A stretch of 64,000 nt of DNA. It comes from Thioalkalivibrio sp. ALJ16 (GTDB lineage Bacteria > Pseudomonadota > Gammaproteobacteria > Ectothiorhodospirales > Ectothiorhodospiraceae). The notes beneath the pieces were generated by a model that did no database searches, was not told the origin of the DNA, and saw only the letters and a list, made by a program, of their open reading frames with translations. The first letter of the stretch is position 1. The number at the start of each line of letters is the position of its first letter. A program made the position numbers and the translations under genes. The stretch lies in contig NZ_KB898042.1 of the NCBI RefSeq assembly GCF_000377345.1, forward strand, positions 62,001 to 126,000, in the 5' to 3' direction. This document shows positions 49,563-58,424 of this stretch, one piece after another.

Positions 49563-51287
49563 TTGAACAGCTTGATTCGCGACATTCTGGACAGCCTGAG
49601 ATGGAATAGCCGCCTGGGAGCCAAGTTTTTCTGGGCCGTCCCAACGGCTACCAGTGGGGTGGTGCTGTTTACTCTGGTATCGCAGCTGTCCATGCTGCTC
49701 GCCTTTTTCCTTCCCCTGAAGGTCATCATCCTGCTGGGCTCGGACGGTATCCCGCGGTATTTCCCGCCGGCCTTCGAGCAGTTTGACCGCGATGCGCTGA
49801 TCGTCTGGCTGAGTATTGCCACCGTCGCGTTCTACGCCCTGTACCTGGTGGCGGAACGGATCGTGGAGTTCGGTGGCGAGCGGGGCTCCCGGGCCCTGCT
49901 CGCGCGCAGCCGCAAGATGGTCCTGTTCGAGAACCAGGACGAGCTCGCCGCCCGCGCGTACAAGCGCCATGCCGAGGTGATTGCGGGAGCTGTGTTCCTG
50001 CTACTGGCCGTGGTGGTTCTGTTCTGGCTGTATCCGGGTGTGGCGTTCCTTGTCTCCGGCTACCTGCTCCTGGTAACTGCGGTGCTCGTGAGCGTGCTTG
50101 CCACGAACACGGGTTTCCGCAACCGTTTTAAGGAGAACCTGAACGCCTGGCTAAGCGTCCTTTCGGGTACGGGTTTCATGCTGGCCTTTGCGTACCTGGT
50201 AATCGATTTCCTGTATCTGGATCCACCGGGGCTGATCCCCGCCATCATCGCGTTGTTGTTGTCGCGCCAGAGCTTTGGGCGGCTGTCGAGTGTGGTCTCG
50301 GGGCTGGTGGGGCAGCACAGCCAGAAGGCCAAGCTGAGCGCGTTGTTCTTCCACTCGACTGCCTTCAGCCCGGAAGAGGACGACAAAAAGGAATCGATCT
50401 GGACGCTGCTGGCGCCAAAAGCCCGACGGGAATGGGTGCCGGACCTGATGTCGGAAATGCTTGGCGAGACTGTGCCCGCCGACATGGATATCCAGTGGTG
50501 GCAGACAGACGTTTCCAATGTGGGTGTCCTGCACTGCGTCGTGCCAGGGCAGCGGAGCCTCTTCATCAAGCTGTTCGCCCCTGGGCGCGCCTCGTACGCC
50601 CAGCACGAAGCGACCTTGCTGGCGGATTCCCCAGAAGGCCTGCCCGGGCTGAAATGGGTCGGCGCCACGCAGGTTCGAGGCTTTCATTGCCACGTGCTGC
50701 AAGCCCCCGAAGATCTGCCGGAACGCCAGGGCGATGCCTCCCAGGGCGTAGAGGAGATTCGCAAAGCCCTGCTCCTGGTGCGTCCGCCGCAGTCCCTGCT
50801 GACTCGTTACCAGCGTTCCCGGCTGATGCTCTGGCAGCGCCTGCACGAAGGCATGCTGGATCGCCTGCAGATCGCCGTAACCGATCCCGCAACACAGACG
50901 AAACTGGATGCGCTTCGCGCCCAGCTGCAAAACTGGCGCGACCAGCTTGCGGCGCTGCCTCCTGCGCTCACAACCGCTGGCATAGGGCCTGGCAACATTG
51001 TGCTGACCCGCTCGGGGCAGGCGTGCCTGATCCACTGGGGGCAATGGGTGATCGAGCCCGCAGGGGCCTCCTGGCCGGGCAAGCCGAAAAGCCTGCAGGC
51101 ACTCGAGGAGATGAGCGACGAGCTCGGCTGCCCGCACTGCGGTTTGACACTCGCGGCATCGAGTTTTGAATTCGAGATGCACTTTGACCGGCAGCGCTAT
51201 ACCCGGGCGCTCAGACTGGTGCCGCGAATCGTCGGGCTGCTGACAGCGGAGCACGAGGCCGCGGTTCTGGAGGTTGAGCCGTCATGA
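49563..51287 (+). CDS. six-TM protein with degenerate APH/choline-kinase-like domain
   Basis: A 574-residue protein not matching a named family to me. Six hydrophobic helices fill residues ~25-260 (LVSQLSMLLAFFLPLKVIILL, WLSIATVAFYALYLVAERIV, ...). The soluble C-terminal half looks like an aminoglycoside-phosphotransferase/choline-kinase fold: SLFIKLF with K336, HEATLL with E349, and GPGNIVL with N478. The catalytic Asp position (HxD) is G473 and the metal Asp (IDW) is H491, so it is probably a pseudokinase. The start is uncertain: TTG at 49563, no ATG nearby, and a stop just upstream at 49548. It overlaps the glycosyltransferase gene by four bases, implying a joint role. Confidence 0.7.
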   Translation: MNSLIRDILDSLRWNSRLGAKFFWAVPTATSGVVLFTLVSQLSMLLAFFLPLKVIILLGSDGIPRYFPPAFEQFDRDALIVWLSIATVAFYALYLVAERIVEFGGERGSRALLARSRKMVLFENQDELAARAYKRHAEVIAGAVFLLLAVVVLFWLYPGVAFLVSGYLLLVTAVLVSVLATNTGFRNRFKENLNAWLSVLSGTGFMLAFAYLVIDFLYLDPPGLIPAIIALLLSRQSFGRLSSVVSGLVGQHSQKAKLSALFFHSTAFSPEEDDKKESIWTLLAPKARREWVPDLMSEMLGETVPADMDIQWWQTDVSNVGVLHCVVPGQRSLFIKLFAPGRASYAQHEATLLADSPEGLPGLKWVGATQVRGFHCHVLQAPEDLPERQGDASQGVEEIRKALLLVRPPQSLLTRYQRSRLMLWQRLHEGMLDRLQIAVTDPATQTKLDALRAQLQNWRDQLAALPPALTTAGIGPGNIVLTRSGQACLIHWGQWVIEPAGASWPGKPKSLQALEEMSDELGCPHCGLTLAASSFEFEMHFDRQRYTRALRLVPRIVGLLTAEHEAAVLEVEPS

Positions 51288-52216
51288 CCGGGGCTCCTGC
51301 CGTGACTGCAACCGACGTGACATGCCAGTGCGAGGGGAAGCAGCCAACCCGCCCGGCTTACTCTGTCATTGTGCCGGTCTATGATCACTGGTCGCTTGTA
51401 CCCGAGCTGCTGGATTGCCTGCGAGCGCAGACCCTGCCGCAAGACGAGTTCGAAGTCATTCTGATCAACAACGGCTTGAAGGCCTTCACGGCGCCCAAAA
51501 CGCTTCCCCGTAACGTTCGTATCCTGCAGTGCGACAGGCGAGGTTCCTACGCAGCCCGAAATGCCGGGGTGTCGGCAGCCGCGGGGGAATGGATGGTATT
51601 CACGGATGCGGACTGCCGTCCTGCGCCCGAGTGGCTCGAATCCATGAGAGACGCAAGCCGAAAAGAGCCCGGAAACGTTCTGCTGGCCGGCCCCGTCGAG
51701 ATGTATGCAGACACTCTTCGCCCCAATGCCTACCAGATCTATGACCTGATTCGCGGCATCCCGCAGGAGCACTACGTGCGCCGCGGGTATGCCGCCACCG
51801 CGAATCTTCTGATTCCACGGCCGGTTCTGGAGGAATTGGGTGGTTTCGACGCCACGCGATTTTCGGGCGGTGATGCTGATCTTTGCCGCCGCGCGGTTGC
51901 CCGCGGGTATCCAATCCGCTTTGTCCCAGAGGCGCTGGTGTACCACCCGGCCCGCGAGTCCTGGGAAGAAGTGGTAGCCAAGGCGCGTCGAATCAAAGGT
52001 GGGCAGATCTTGTGCGGCTCGAGGATCTCGCGTGCGTACTGGGTGTTGCGGACACTGCTGCCGCCGGTACCCCTGTATTACCGGTATACGCTGGCGAGCC
52101 AATACCCCGTCCGGTATCGGCTGGTCAGCCTGGCTGTGCAGTCCCGATTGTGGGGCCACGAACTGATGGAGATGCTGCGTCTGCTGATGCGCCTGTCGCG
52201 CCGTCAGCGGCCATAG
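51284..52216 (+). CDS. family 2 (GT-A) glycosyltransferase
   Basis: A 310-residue glycosyltransferase: N-terminal nucleotide-sugar fold YSVIVPVYDHWSLVPELLDCL, the metal-binding DxD region in WMVFTDADCRPAPEWL, and GGDADLCRRAVARGYPI, the ED/RD acceptor region (here D instead of E). There is no membrane helix. It overlaps the pseudokinase-like gene by four bases and precedes the lyase-like gene by 64, so it belongs to the same operon. Sugar specificity is not predictable. Confidence 0.88.
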   Translation: MTGAPAVTATDVTCQCEGKQPTRPAYSVIVPVYDHWSLVPELLDCLRAQTLPQDEFEVILINNGLKAFTAPKTLPRNVRILQCDRRGSYAARNAGVSAAAGEWMVFTDADCRPAPEWLESMRDASRKEPGNVLLAGPVEMYADTLRPNAYQIYDLIRGIPQEHYVRRGYAATANLLIPRPVLEELGGFDATRFSGGDADLCRRAVARGYPIRFVPEALVYHPARESWEEVVAKARRIKGGQILCGSRISRAYWVLRTLLPPVPLYYRYTLASQYPVRYRLVSLAVQSRLWGHELMEMLRLLMRLSRRQRP

Positions 52217-52280
52217 CGTCCACCCCGCACCGAGTGGGTATATAACCAAAAGTCACAACCGCAAAAGGATTCGCCACACA

Positions 52281-54983
52281 ATGCCGACAGAAGCTCATCC
52301 TTCCGGTCCAGCCGAACAAGGTGGCGGTTTCGTCTCCATCGAGAAGGCGATTCTTCTGGACGTGTGTCTCGGTGTGCCGCTGGGCTATGTCTGGTTTCGG
52401 GTCCCCGCCGCTCACGACGCCGACGCCTCTCTGGTCAAGCCGGATACCTGTCTTTTTCGAGGTGAGCAACTCGCGTTCATGAAAGACCGGTACGAAGCCG
52501 GTGATCCCGAGATCGGCCGGGCAGTGGACAGCCTGTGCGAAAAAGCCGACCAATTGCTGGAGCGTGGCCCCTTCTCGGTGATGAACAAGCAGGGGAGGCC
52601 CGCATCCGGCGACCCACACGACTACTACAGCCTGGCCAAATACTGGTGGCCCAACCCGGATACCCCCGATGGTCTGCCCTTCGTCCGGGAGGACGGGCGG
52701 ATCAACCCGGACTGCTATTCCGACACCTACGATTTCTCCGAGCTTGAGGCATTTGCGGAGGCCGTACTCCCGCTCGCGCTGGCGGCCTTCCTGACCGGCG
52801 ACCGGCGTTATGCGGACCAGGGGGCGCGCTTTCTGCGGGCATGGTGTGTGGATGAGGAAACCCGGCAGAACCCGCACTTCGAGTATGCCCAGGCGGCACC
52901 TGGCGAGAAGGATGGTCGCTGGCAGGGCATCATCGAGGCCCGGCGTCTGATCTACATCACCGAGTCGGCCCGGCTGCTGGAGGCGGCGGGTGGCCTTGCC
53001 GCGGACGACGTGCACCACATCCAGAAATGGTTTTCCGAGCTGCTGCAGTGGATGACGGAAAGCGAGTTCGGAAAGGCCGCCGCCAGCCGCAACAACAACA
53101 TCGCCTTCTGGTACGACCTGCAGCGGATGGTGTACGCCGACTTCTGTGGCAAGGACGACCTGGCGACCGGCATCGCCCGCGATGTCTCCAGCCCGCGCCT
53201 GCAGGCGCAGATGCAAGAGGACGGCAGCCTGCCCGCGGAGCTGGAGCGCGCGTACCCCCAGGACTACGTGGCATTCACGGTCATGGCCATGGCGCTGATC
53301 AGCCGCGTGGGAGAGAAGCACGGGCTCCAGCTATGGGAACCGCACGAGGCCGATGGCCACGGCTTTCGGGTGGCGCACGACTGGCTGCGCCGCGTGACCC
53401 GCAGCCATCACCTGCTGGAGAATCTGTGGCGGCCGGACGGTAACGCGCTGTGTGGCGCGGCGGCCGCGGACGGCGGCCAAACCACGCCGCACTGGGACGG
53501 CGAGCAAATCGCCCGGCTGGAGGATCTGGGCGTTCAGTTGCGATCCCTGGCGCATATCGCCCAGGCGCGCGGTCAGCAACTCGCGACCGAACGCAAACGT
53601 GCGGCCGAACAGACAGACGCGAGTCTTCGCGACATCCGGGAAGCGCACGACCGCGAACGCCAGGGCTTTCAGGCTCAGCTGGACGCGGCCACTGCCACCG
53701 GAAACCGCCATGCCGAACAGGCAGAGGCCCTTGAGCAGCAGCTCGCGGACACCCGCAAGGAGTTGGAACAGCTTCGCGCAGAGCACAAGGCCGCACTGGA
53801 GGAAACCGAAGCCTCCAAGCTGCAGGAACTGCAAGACCTCCAGGACGCGCACGAGAAGGAAAAGCGCTATCTGCAGGCCCAGATCGAGGCCGCCAACACC
53901 ATGTGGGGCCACCATGGCGAACAAGAGTCCGAGCTGAAGCACAAACTCGGCGAGCTGCGCAGCGAGCTCAATGCCAGCCGCAAGGAGTGCGCCGACACTC
54001 GCAAGGCGCTCAAAAACGCCCAGGAACGGCTGGAGGAAGCCCGCACGGAGCATCAGCAGTCCATCGAGGCGGCCGAGGCAGACAAGCAGCGGGAGCTTCG
54101 GGAATACCGGGATGCACACGAACGGGAGAAGCACTACCTGCAGGCCCAGATCGAGGCCGCCAACACGATGTGGGAGCGCAATGCCGAGCAGGAAAACGAG
54201 CTCAAACGGCAACTCCGGGATGCGCGCAAGCAACTGACCGAGCTGCGCAGCCGCCCGCCTGCCCCGGCCGAGCCCGGCCGCCAGGAGCCGGCCGAGGCCG
54301 ATAGCCTGCAACAGGAGCATGAGAGGCAGCTGCAGTACCTGCAGGCGCAGCTGGATACCGCCAACGCGATGTGGGGGTGGTATGCCGCTCGCGCGGGCGA
54401 TGCGGGCCCATCGGCCGATACTGTGGTGGCTTCCTCCACCGTCCACAACGACCCGGCCCCGGCAGGCCAGGGTGACGCGGCAGCGCCCCGGCGTGCGAAG
54501 CCGGCAAGTGCGAAGCAAGACGCCAAGCAAATCGCCAGGGCGAAAAAGGAGCGCCGGGAGCGCGCACGCCACTACCAGGAAATGGTCCGCTATGCGGAAA
54601 AACTGGAAAAGCAGTACACCGCCCTGTTAAGCAGCCGGTCCTGGCGTACGCCCGGTGCGGGCCGGGTGCTCCATCGGCGGCTTAAGGGGCTGGTCGGCGG
54701 ACGTGTGCCCGGGCACAACCAGTGGCCTTCGCGCCCCGGCGCGATGAACTCGGAGTACGCCCGTTTGGGGCGGGACGAGCTCGCCGGGCGGATCGCCGAA
54801 GGCGATATCGAGGCCATCCGTCGCTACGCCCTGGCGCTGGAAAAAAAGATCACCGCCCTGGTGAACTCCACGAGCTGGAAGATCATGGCGCCGGTCCGAA
54901 TAGCCGGCCGGGCCTACCGTCGGGTTATCATGCGCCGGCCAGCCGACCGCACGCGGCTGCCCAAACGACCCAAACGCTTCTGA
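52281..54983 (+). CDS. alginate-lyase-like domain fused to long coiled coil, with glycosyltransferase-tail motifs
   Basis: A 900-residue protein. Residues ~70-390 form an alginate-lyase-type (alpha/alpha)6 toroid beginning with DYYSLAKYWWPNPD (residue 114). The catalytic NNH of the family is replaced by NNN (271-273: RNNNIAFWYD), and the later Arg/Tyr pair survives in ELERAYPQDYVAF, so it is probably inactive or altered. Residues ~405-705 are coiled coil with four related blocks (YLQAQIEAANTMW-type at 463, 530, 619 and 686). The C-terminus carries two copies of a tail motif: LLSSRSWRTPGAGRVLHR and LVNSTSWKIMAPVRIAGRAY. No signal peptide is seen, so it is likely cytoplasmic. Possible scaffold for the glycosyltransferases. 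Confidence 0.78.
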   Translation: MPTEAHPSGPAEQGGGFVSIEKAILLDVCLGVPLGYVWFRVPAAHDADASLVKPDTCLFRGEQLAFMKDRYEAGDPEIGRAVDSLCEKADQLLERGPFSVMNKQGRPASGDPHDYYSLAKYWWPNPDTPDGLPFVREDGRINPDCYSDTYDFSELEAFAEAVLPLALAAFLTGDRRYADQGARFLRAWCVDEETRQNPHFEYAQAAPGEKDGRWQGIIEARRLIYITESARLLEAAGGLAADDVHHIQKWFSELLQWMTESEFGKAAASRNNNIAFWYDLQRMVYADFCGKDDLATGIARDVSSPRLQAQMQEDGSLPAELERAYPQDYVAFTVMAMALISRVGEKHGLQLWEPHEADGHGFRVAHDWLRRVTRSHHLLENLWRPDGNALCGAAAADGGQTTPHWDGEQIARLEDLGVQLRSLAHIAQARGQQLATERKRAAEQTDASLRDIREAHDRERQGFQAQLDAATATGNRHAEQAEALEQQLADTRKELEQLRAEHKAALEETEASKLQELQDLQDAHEKEKRYLQAQIEAANTMWGHHGEQESELKHKLGELRSELNASRKECADTRKALKNAQERLEEARTEHQQSIEAAEADKQRELREYRDAHEREKHYLQAQIEAANTMWERNAEQENELKRQLRDARKQLTELRSRPPAPAEPGRQEPAEADSLQQEHERQLQYLQAQLDTANAMWGWYAARAGDAGPSADTVVASSTVHNDPAPAGQGDAAAPRRAKPASAKQDAKQIARAKKERRERARHYQEMVRYAEKLEKQYTALLSSRSWRTPGAGRVLHRRLKGLVGGRVPGHNQWPSRPGAMNSEYARLGRDELAGRIAEGDIEAIRRYALALEKKITALVNSTSWKIMAPVRIAGRAYRRVIMRRPADRTRLPKRPKRF

Positions 54984-55195
54984 GCTGAGCTGGTTCAATG
55001 ATCGCAACTATGCCTGGCCCCATGGTTTCCGGGGTCATGCCCCGGTACGTGCGGACTACGGGCACGCCGGGCGCCGTGGGGAGACCGGCTTGGCACGATT
55101 TGCATACCTGGTTGCGCAAGTGTTACTGCGTGCCCGTACCCACTGATGAAAGGGTTTTTTACAGCCCCCGAACGGATTGAACGAGCAAAAGAACC
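54984..55195 (+). other. 212-bp gap before the large fusion gene
   Basis: No convincing gene; a 60-codon frame at 54998-55180 has no recognisable features. The 3' part turns AT-rich (GGGTTTTTTACAGCC near 55150) and likely holds regulatory sequence or the leader of the next gene. Confidence 0.5.
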
Positions 55196-58100
55196 ATGGA
55201 CCTGGATAACCTGCCTGACGAACTGAAAACCCTGTACGCCCACCGCTGCCCGGCGGATGCGGAGCGTAAAGCCGCCTACGAGCAATCGGTGCTCAGCAGC
55301 GAGCCGGACACTTTTGTTCTGTACCGCATCATTGGGAACGACCTCTACCCGCGCCATGCCAAGGGCCAGTCGCGCCAGAACGTGCGCTTTATCCTGGAAA
55401 ACGAGCCCGAGCTGGCAGACTGCGAAAAGCGCTGGGTGCTCAACCGCATCTTTGATGCCGGCGAACGCCAGGCGATTATTGAACTGCTGGAGCAGCACGG
55501 CCAGTCGTACCTGGAGATCCCGTTCGAGGCCGCGGCGTTCGCGCAGATCGGGTGGGACTACTCCGCTTATCCGGAACCAGGCTTTCTCAGCTCCGCCGGC
55601 TTTTACGAGTTGGGGCCGTTGCAGCAGGAACGGGTGCTTACCGCGGCCCACCGGGAGAAGAACCTCTACCTGATGAACAACAACGGGGCGCGCAACGCCG
55701 CGCTGGAGGACGGACGCAGCCGCGCCAAATGGGTGCTGCCGTGGGATGGCAACTGTTTCGTTACCCCCTCCGCCTGGGAGGCGATCTGGTCCGCCGTGCG
55801 CGCCGCGCCGTACCTGCCGTATTTCGCCGTGCCCATGCAGCGCATCACGGATAATGCCGAGCTGCTGCGGGACGACTTTACCCCCAGCCCGGTGGAAGAG
55901 CCGCAGCTGCTGTTCCGCCGCGATGCCCGCGAACGCTTTGGCGAAAACCACCCCTACGGTCGGCGCCCCAAGGTGGCACTCTTCTGGCGCCTGGGTATTC
56001 CCGGCAAATGGGACCGCTGGAAGGACGACCCCTGGGAACAGCCACGAGAGGAGTCCTCATCCGACGCCGGTGCCTGGGGCGTGGCTGGCTGGGTGGCGCG
56101 CCTTGCCAGCGGCAAGGCCCATCTCGAGGCCTCGACCACCGAGAGCTTCAAGAACCGCGGGCGCGAGCGGCAAAAGGCCATTCGTGCGGCCATCAACCAT
56201 GTGACGCGGGAAGTCTCTGCGCAGCCCGATCCCATCGGCCTGACCAGCTACCGTTTTGAAGCGATCGAAGCGCTGCGCGCCGAGCACCAGGAGCAGAGCG
56301 AGTCCGGCCCTCGGGCCGGGCTGCTGCAAACGCTGCTGCAGAACGCAGCGGATGCGCTGGAACGCCAGCCGGAATCGCCGGTGGACAAGCCCGAGCCGGG
56401 CCCCTCCGGCGACCTGCAGGACTACTATCACCCCGCGCCCTACTGGTGGCCCAACCCGGACACGAAGGATGGTCTGCCCTATGTAAGGCGGGACGGTGAG
56501 CGCGTGCCCGGTACCCGCATGTACGAGCCGGAGAGCCACCGCTACGACCGCACCCGGCTGCAGCGGCTGTTCGACGACACCACGACCCTGGCCCTGGCCG
56601 CCTTCGTGACCGGAGACCAGGGCTACGCCATCCATGCCGTTCGCTGGCTGGAGCGCTGGTTCATCGACCCGGCCACGCGCATGAACCCGCATCTCACCTA
56701 CGCGCAGGTACGCTGGGGCCACAACAAGAACCGCGGCGCCCAGAGCGGCATCATCGAGATGAAGGATCTGTATTACGCCCTGGATGCGGTGCGTCTGTTG
56801 CACCATATCGGCGCGCTGTCCCGCGACCAACTGGAGCGCCTGCGCGCCTGGTTCCGCGAATACCTCGACTGGCTTCTCACCAGCGAGCAGGGCACAAAGG
56901 AAGCGCAGGCGCGAAACAACCACGGCACCTATTACGACCTGCAGGTGGCCGCGATCGCCGCATTCCTGGATGACCACGATACCCTGTACGCCACGCTGGC
57001 CCGTGCCGAAGAGCGCATCCCGTTGCAGATCTCCCCGACCGGAATCCAGTACGAGGAGATGACCCGCCCCATTACGGCCCACTACTGCTGCTTCACCCTG
57101 CAGGGCTGGCTGAACCTGCTGAACCTGGCCGCCCGTTTCGACGGCAGCTTTGTTGCGCGTGCCGCCGAACCCGACCATCCCTTACGCAAGGCCGTGGAAT
57201 GGCTGCTGGCACACGAAGGCTTTCCGTGGCCTTATCCTCAGATCGACGACTTCGACCATCGGCGTTTCCAGCCCATTAAGCACTTGTTTAAATCCTTTTT
57301 GCATACAACCCAATCCTATGGCGAAAGCATTGATTCGCTGGTGCCCTGCTTTTCGCCGCATGATGGAGTTTCTACCTATTGGCCGCTGGCTATCTCTCTT
57401 GGCGTGCCAGTCGAAGGTGCCAGCCCCCAGACCGACCATGCGCCTTTCGCGTTTATAATCCCTGTTATACCTAAAGCTCGCGCTATGGACTGGGATTCCG
57501 TGGTGGCCAATCTGGATAATACCTTGGCCAGTGTCGTCAACCAGGCGGACTCACGATGGGTCGCTCTTGTCGTTTATCATGATCTTCCTCCATCGCGGTA
57601 CGGGGAGCATCCGAATATTGTCTGGCTTCGGGCTGATTTCCCGCCGCCTCCATCTGTTTCTGAAGGGGTACAAGATAAAAAAAACAAGACCCGTCTCGCG
57701 GGGGGCTGGCTCCGAGATCAAGGATATGACGGGGTTTACGCCTTTTGTCTGGATGCGGACGACTGGGTACACAAGAACCTAGTCGAATGGATTCTGAGGC
57801 ACGACAACTCGTCCGGCTATTATATAAATCGTGGGTATGTTGTCGACTGTAATCGTAACCTGTTGACCGAGAAGAGAGAGAAATTCTACTCCTATTGCGG
57901 CTCTTGTTTCATCCCTTTTGTGCGGGCGTCCGAGCTTCCAAAGGACGCGAATGATAAGAGGGCGCGGTTCTCGCGCCTCTACTCTGGAAAGCACCGCAAT
58001 TACCCCGAACAAGCGAGGTCCTTAGGAAAAAACATCGAAGAAGTAGATTTTCCTGCCGTGGCTTACTTGATTAATCATGGCGAGTCTTTGGAGACCCGGA

Positions 58101-58282
58101 AGCGTGGTGGCGCTCTGGATCGCTCGCCTAAAAGGAAGAGTCTTCAGTTTTCTGTCAATCAGGGGATTCAGGGCATCCTGGAGCAGTTTGGTCAGACTAA
58201 TTCAGCGCAGGCTATTCAAGCTGAAAAAGCATTCAGTTGCATGGGGGGTATACATCAGCTACCTAGTTCAAACGACTTGTAG
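55196..58282 (+). CDS. three-domain fusion: GT-like domain, alginate-lyase-like domain, family 2 glycosyltransferase
   Basis: A 1028-residue protein without signal peptide or membrane helix. Residues ~35-330 form a module shared with the last gene of the window (FVLYRIIGNDLYPRH, LMNNNGARNAAL, WVLPWDGNCFVTPSAW), probably a GT-A-like fold with DGN where DxD is expected. Residues ~409-725 are an alginate-lyase-like toroid with N575-H576 intact (RNNHGTYYDLQ) and R/Y in EMTRPITAHYCCF. Residues ~750-1000 are a glycosyltransferase with FIIPVIPK and AFCLDADDWVHKNL (DAD at ~855-857). Base composition drops sharply near 57270, so the last domain may be a recent graft. The cytoplasmic lyase/transferase union is unusual. 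Confidence 0.82.
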   Translation: MDLDNLPDELKTLYAHRCPADAERKAAYEQSVLSSEPDTFVLYRIIGNDLYPRHAKGQSRQNVRFILENEPELADCEKRWVLNRIFDAGERQAIIELLEQHGQSYLEIPFEAAAFAQIGWDYSAYPEPGFLSSAGFYELGPLQQERVLTAAHREKNLYLMNNNGARNAALEDGRSRAKWVLPWDGNCFVTPSAWEAIWSAVRAAPYLPYFAVPMQRITDNAELLRDDFTPSPVEEPQLLFRRDARERFGENHPYGRRPKVALFWRLGIPGKWDRWKDDPWEQPREESSSDAGAWGVAGWVARLASGKAHLEASTTESFKNRGRERQKAIRAAINHVTREVSAQPDPIGLTSYRFEAIEALRAEHQEQSESGPRAGLLQTLLQNAADALERQPESPVDKPEPGPSGDLQDYYHPAPYWWPNPDTKDGLPYVRRDGERVPGTRMYEPESHRYDRTRLQRLFDDTTTLALAAFVTGDQGYAIHAVRWLERWFIDPATRMNPHLTYAQVRWGHNKNRGAQSGIIEMKDLYYALDAVRLLHHIGALSRDQLERLRAWFREYLDWLLTSEQGTKEAQARNNHGTYYDLQVAAIAAFLDDHDTLYATLARAEERIPLQISPTGIQYEEMTRPITAHYCCFTLQGWLNLLNLAARFDGSFVARAAEPDHPLRKAVEWLLAHEGFPWPYPQIDDFDHRRFQPIKHLFKSFLHTTQSYGESIDSLVPCFSPHDGVSTYWPLAISLGVPVEGASPQTDHAPFAFIIPVIPKARAMDWDSVVANLDNTLASVVNQADSRWVALVVYHDLPPSRYGEHPNIVWLRADFPPPPSVSEGVQDKKNKTRLAGGWLRDQGYDGVYAFCLDADDWVHKNLVEWILRHDNSSGYYINRGYVVDCNRNLLTEKREKFYSYCGSCFIPFVRASELPKDANDKRARFSRLYSGKHRNYPEQARSLGKNIEEVDFPAVAYLINHGESLETRKRGGALDRSPKRKSLQFSVNQGIQGILEQFGQTNSAQAIQAEKAFSCMGGIHQLPSSNDL

Positions 58283-58424
58283 TTAGAGGGTAAAGGGTTG
58301 AAGCAGGGGTGTTGCACAGTGGGTGGTTGCGGTAACGGAGAAGCTTGGCGATTTCCTATGTTCAAATGAGTTTTCGATCGAACGGCTTCGGCTGTCGATT
58401 ATTTAGCAAAAATATGGATAAGCC

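Noticed and set aside
55090-55103. sigma-54-like promoter TTGGCACGATTTGC before the large fusion gene
   Set aside because: Only 8 bases separate the GG and GC elements; sigma-54 promoters need 10.
54998-55180. 60-codon plus-strand frame before the fusion gene
   Set aside because: No ribosome-binding site, domain or hydrophobic pattern; probably leader sequence.
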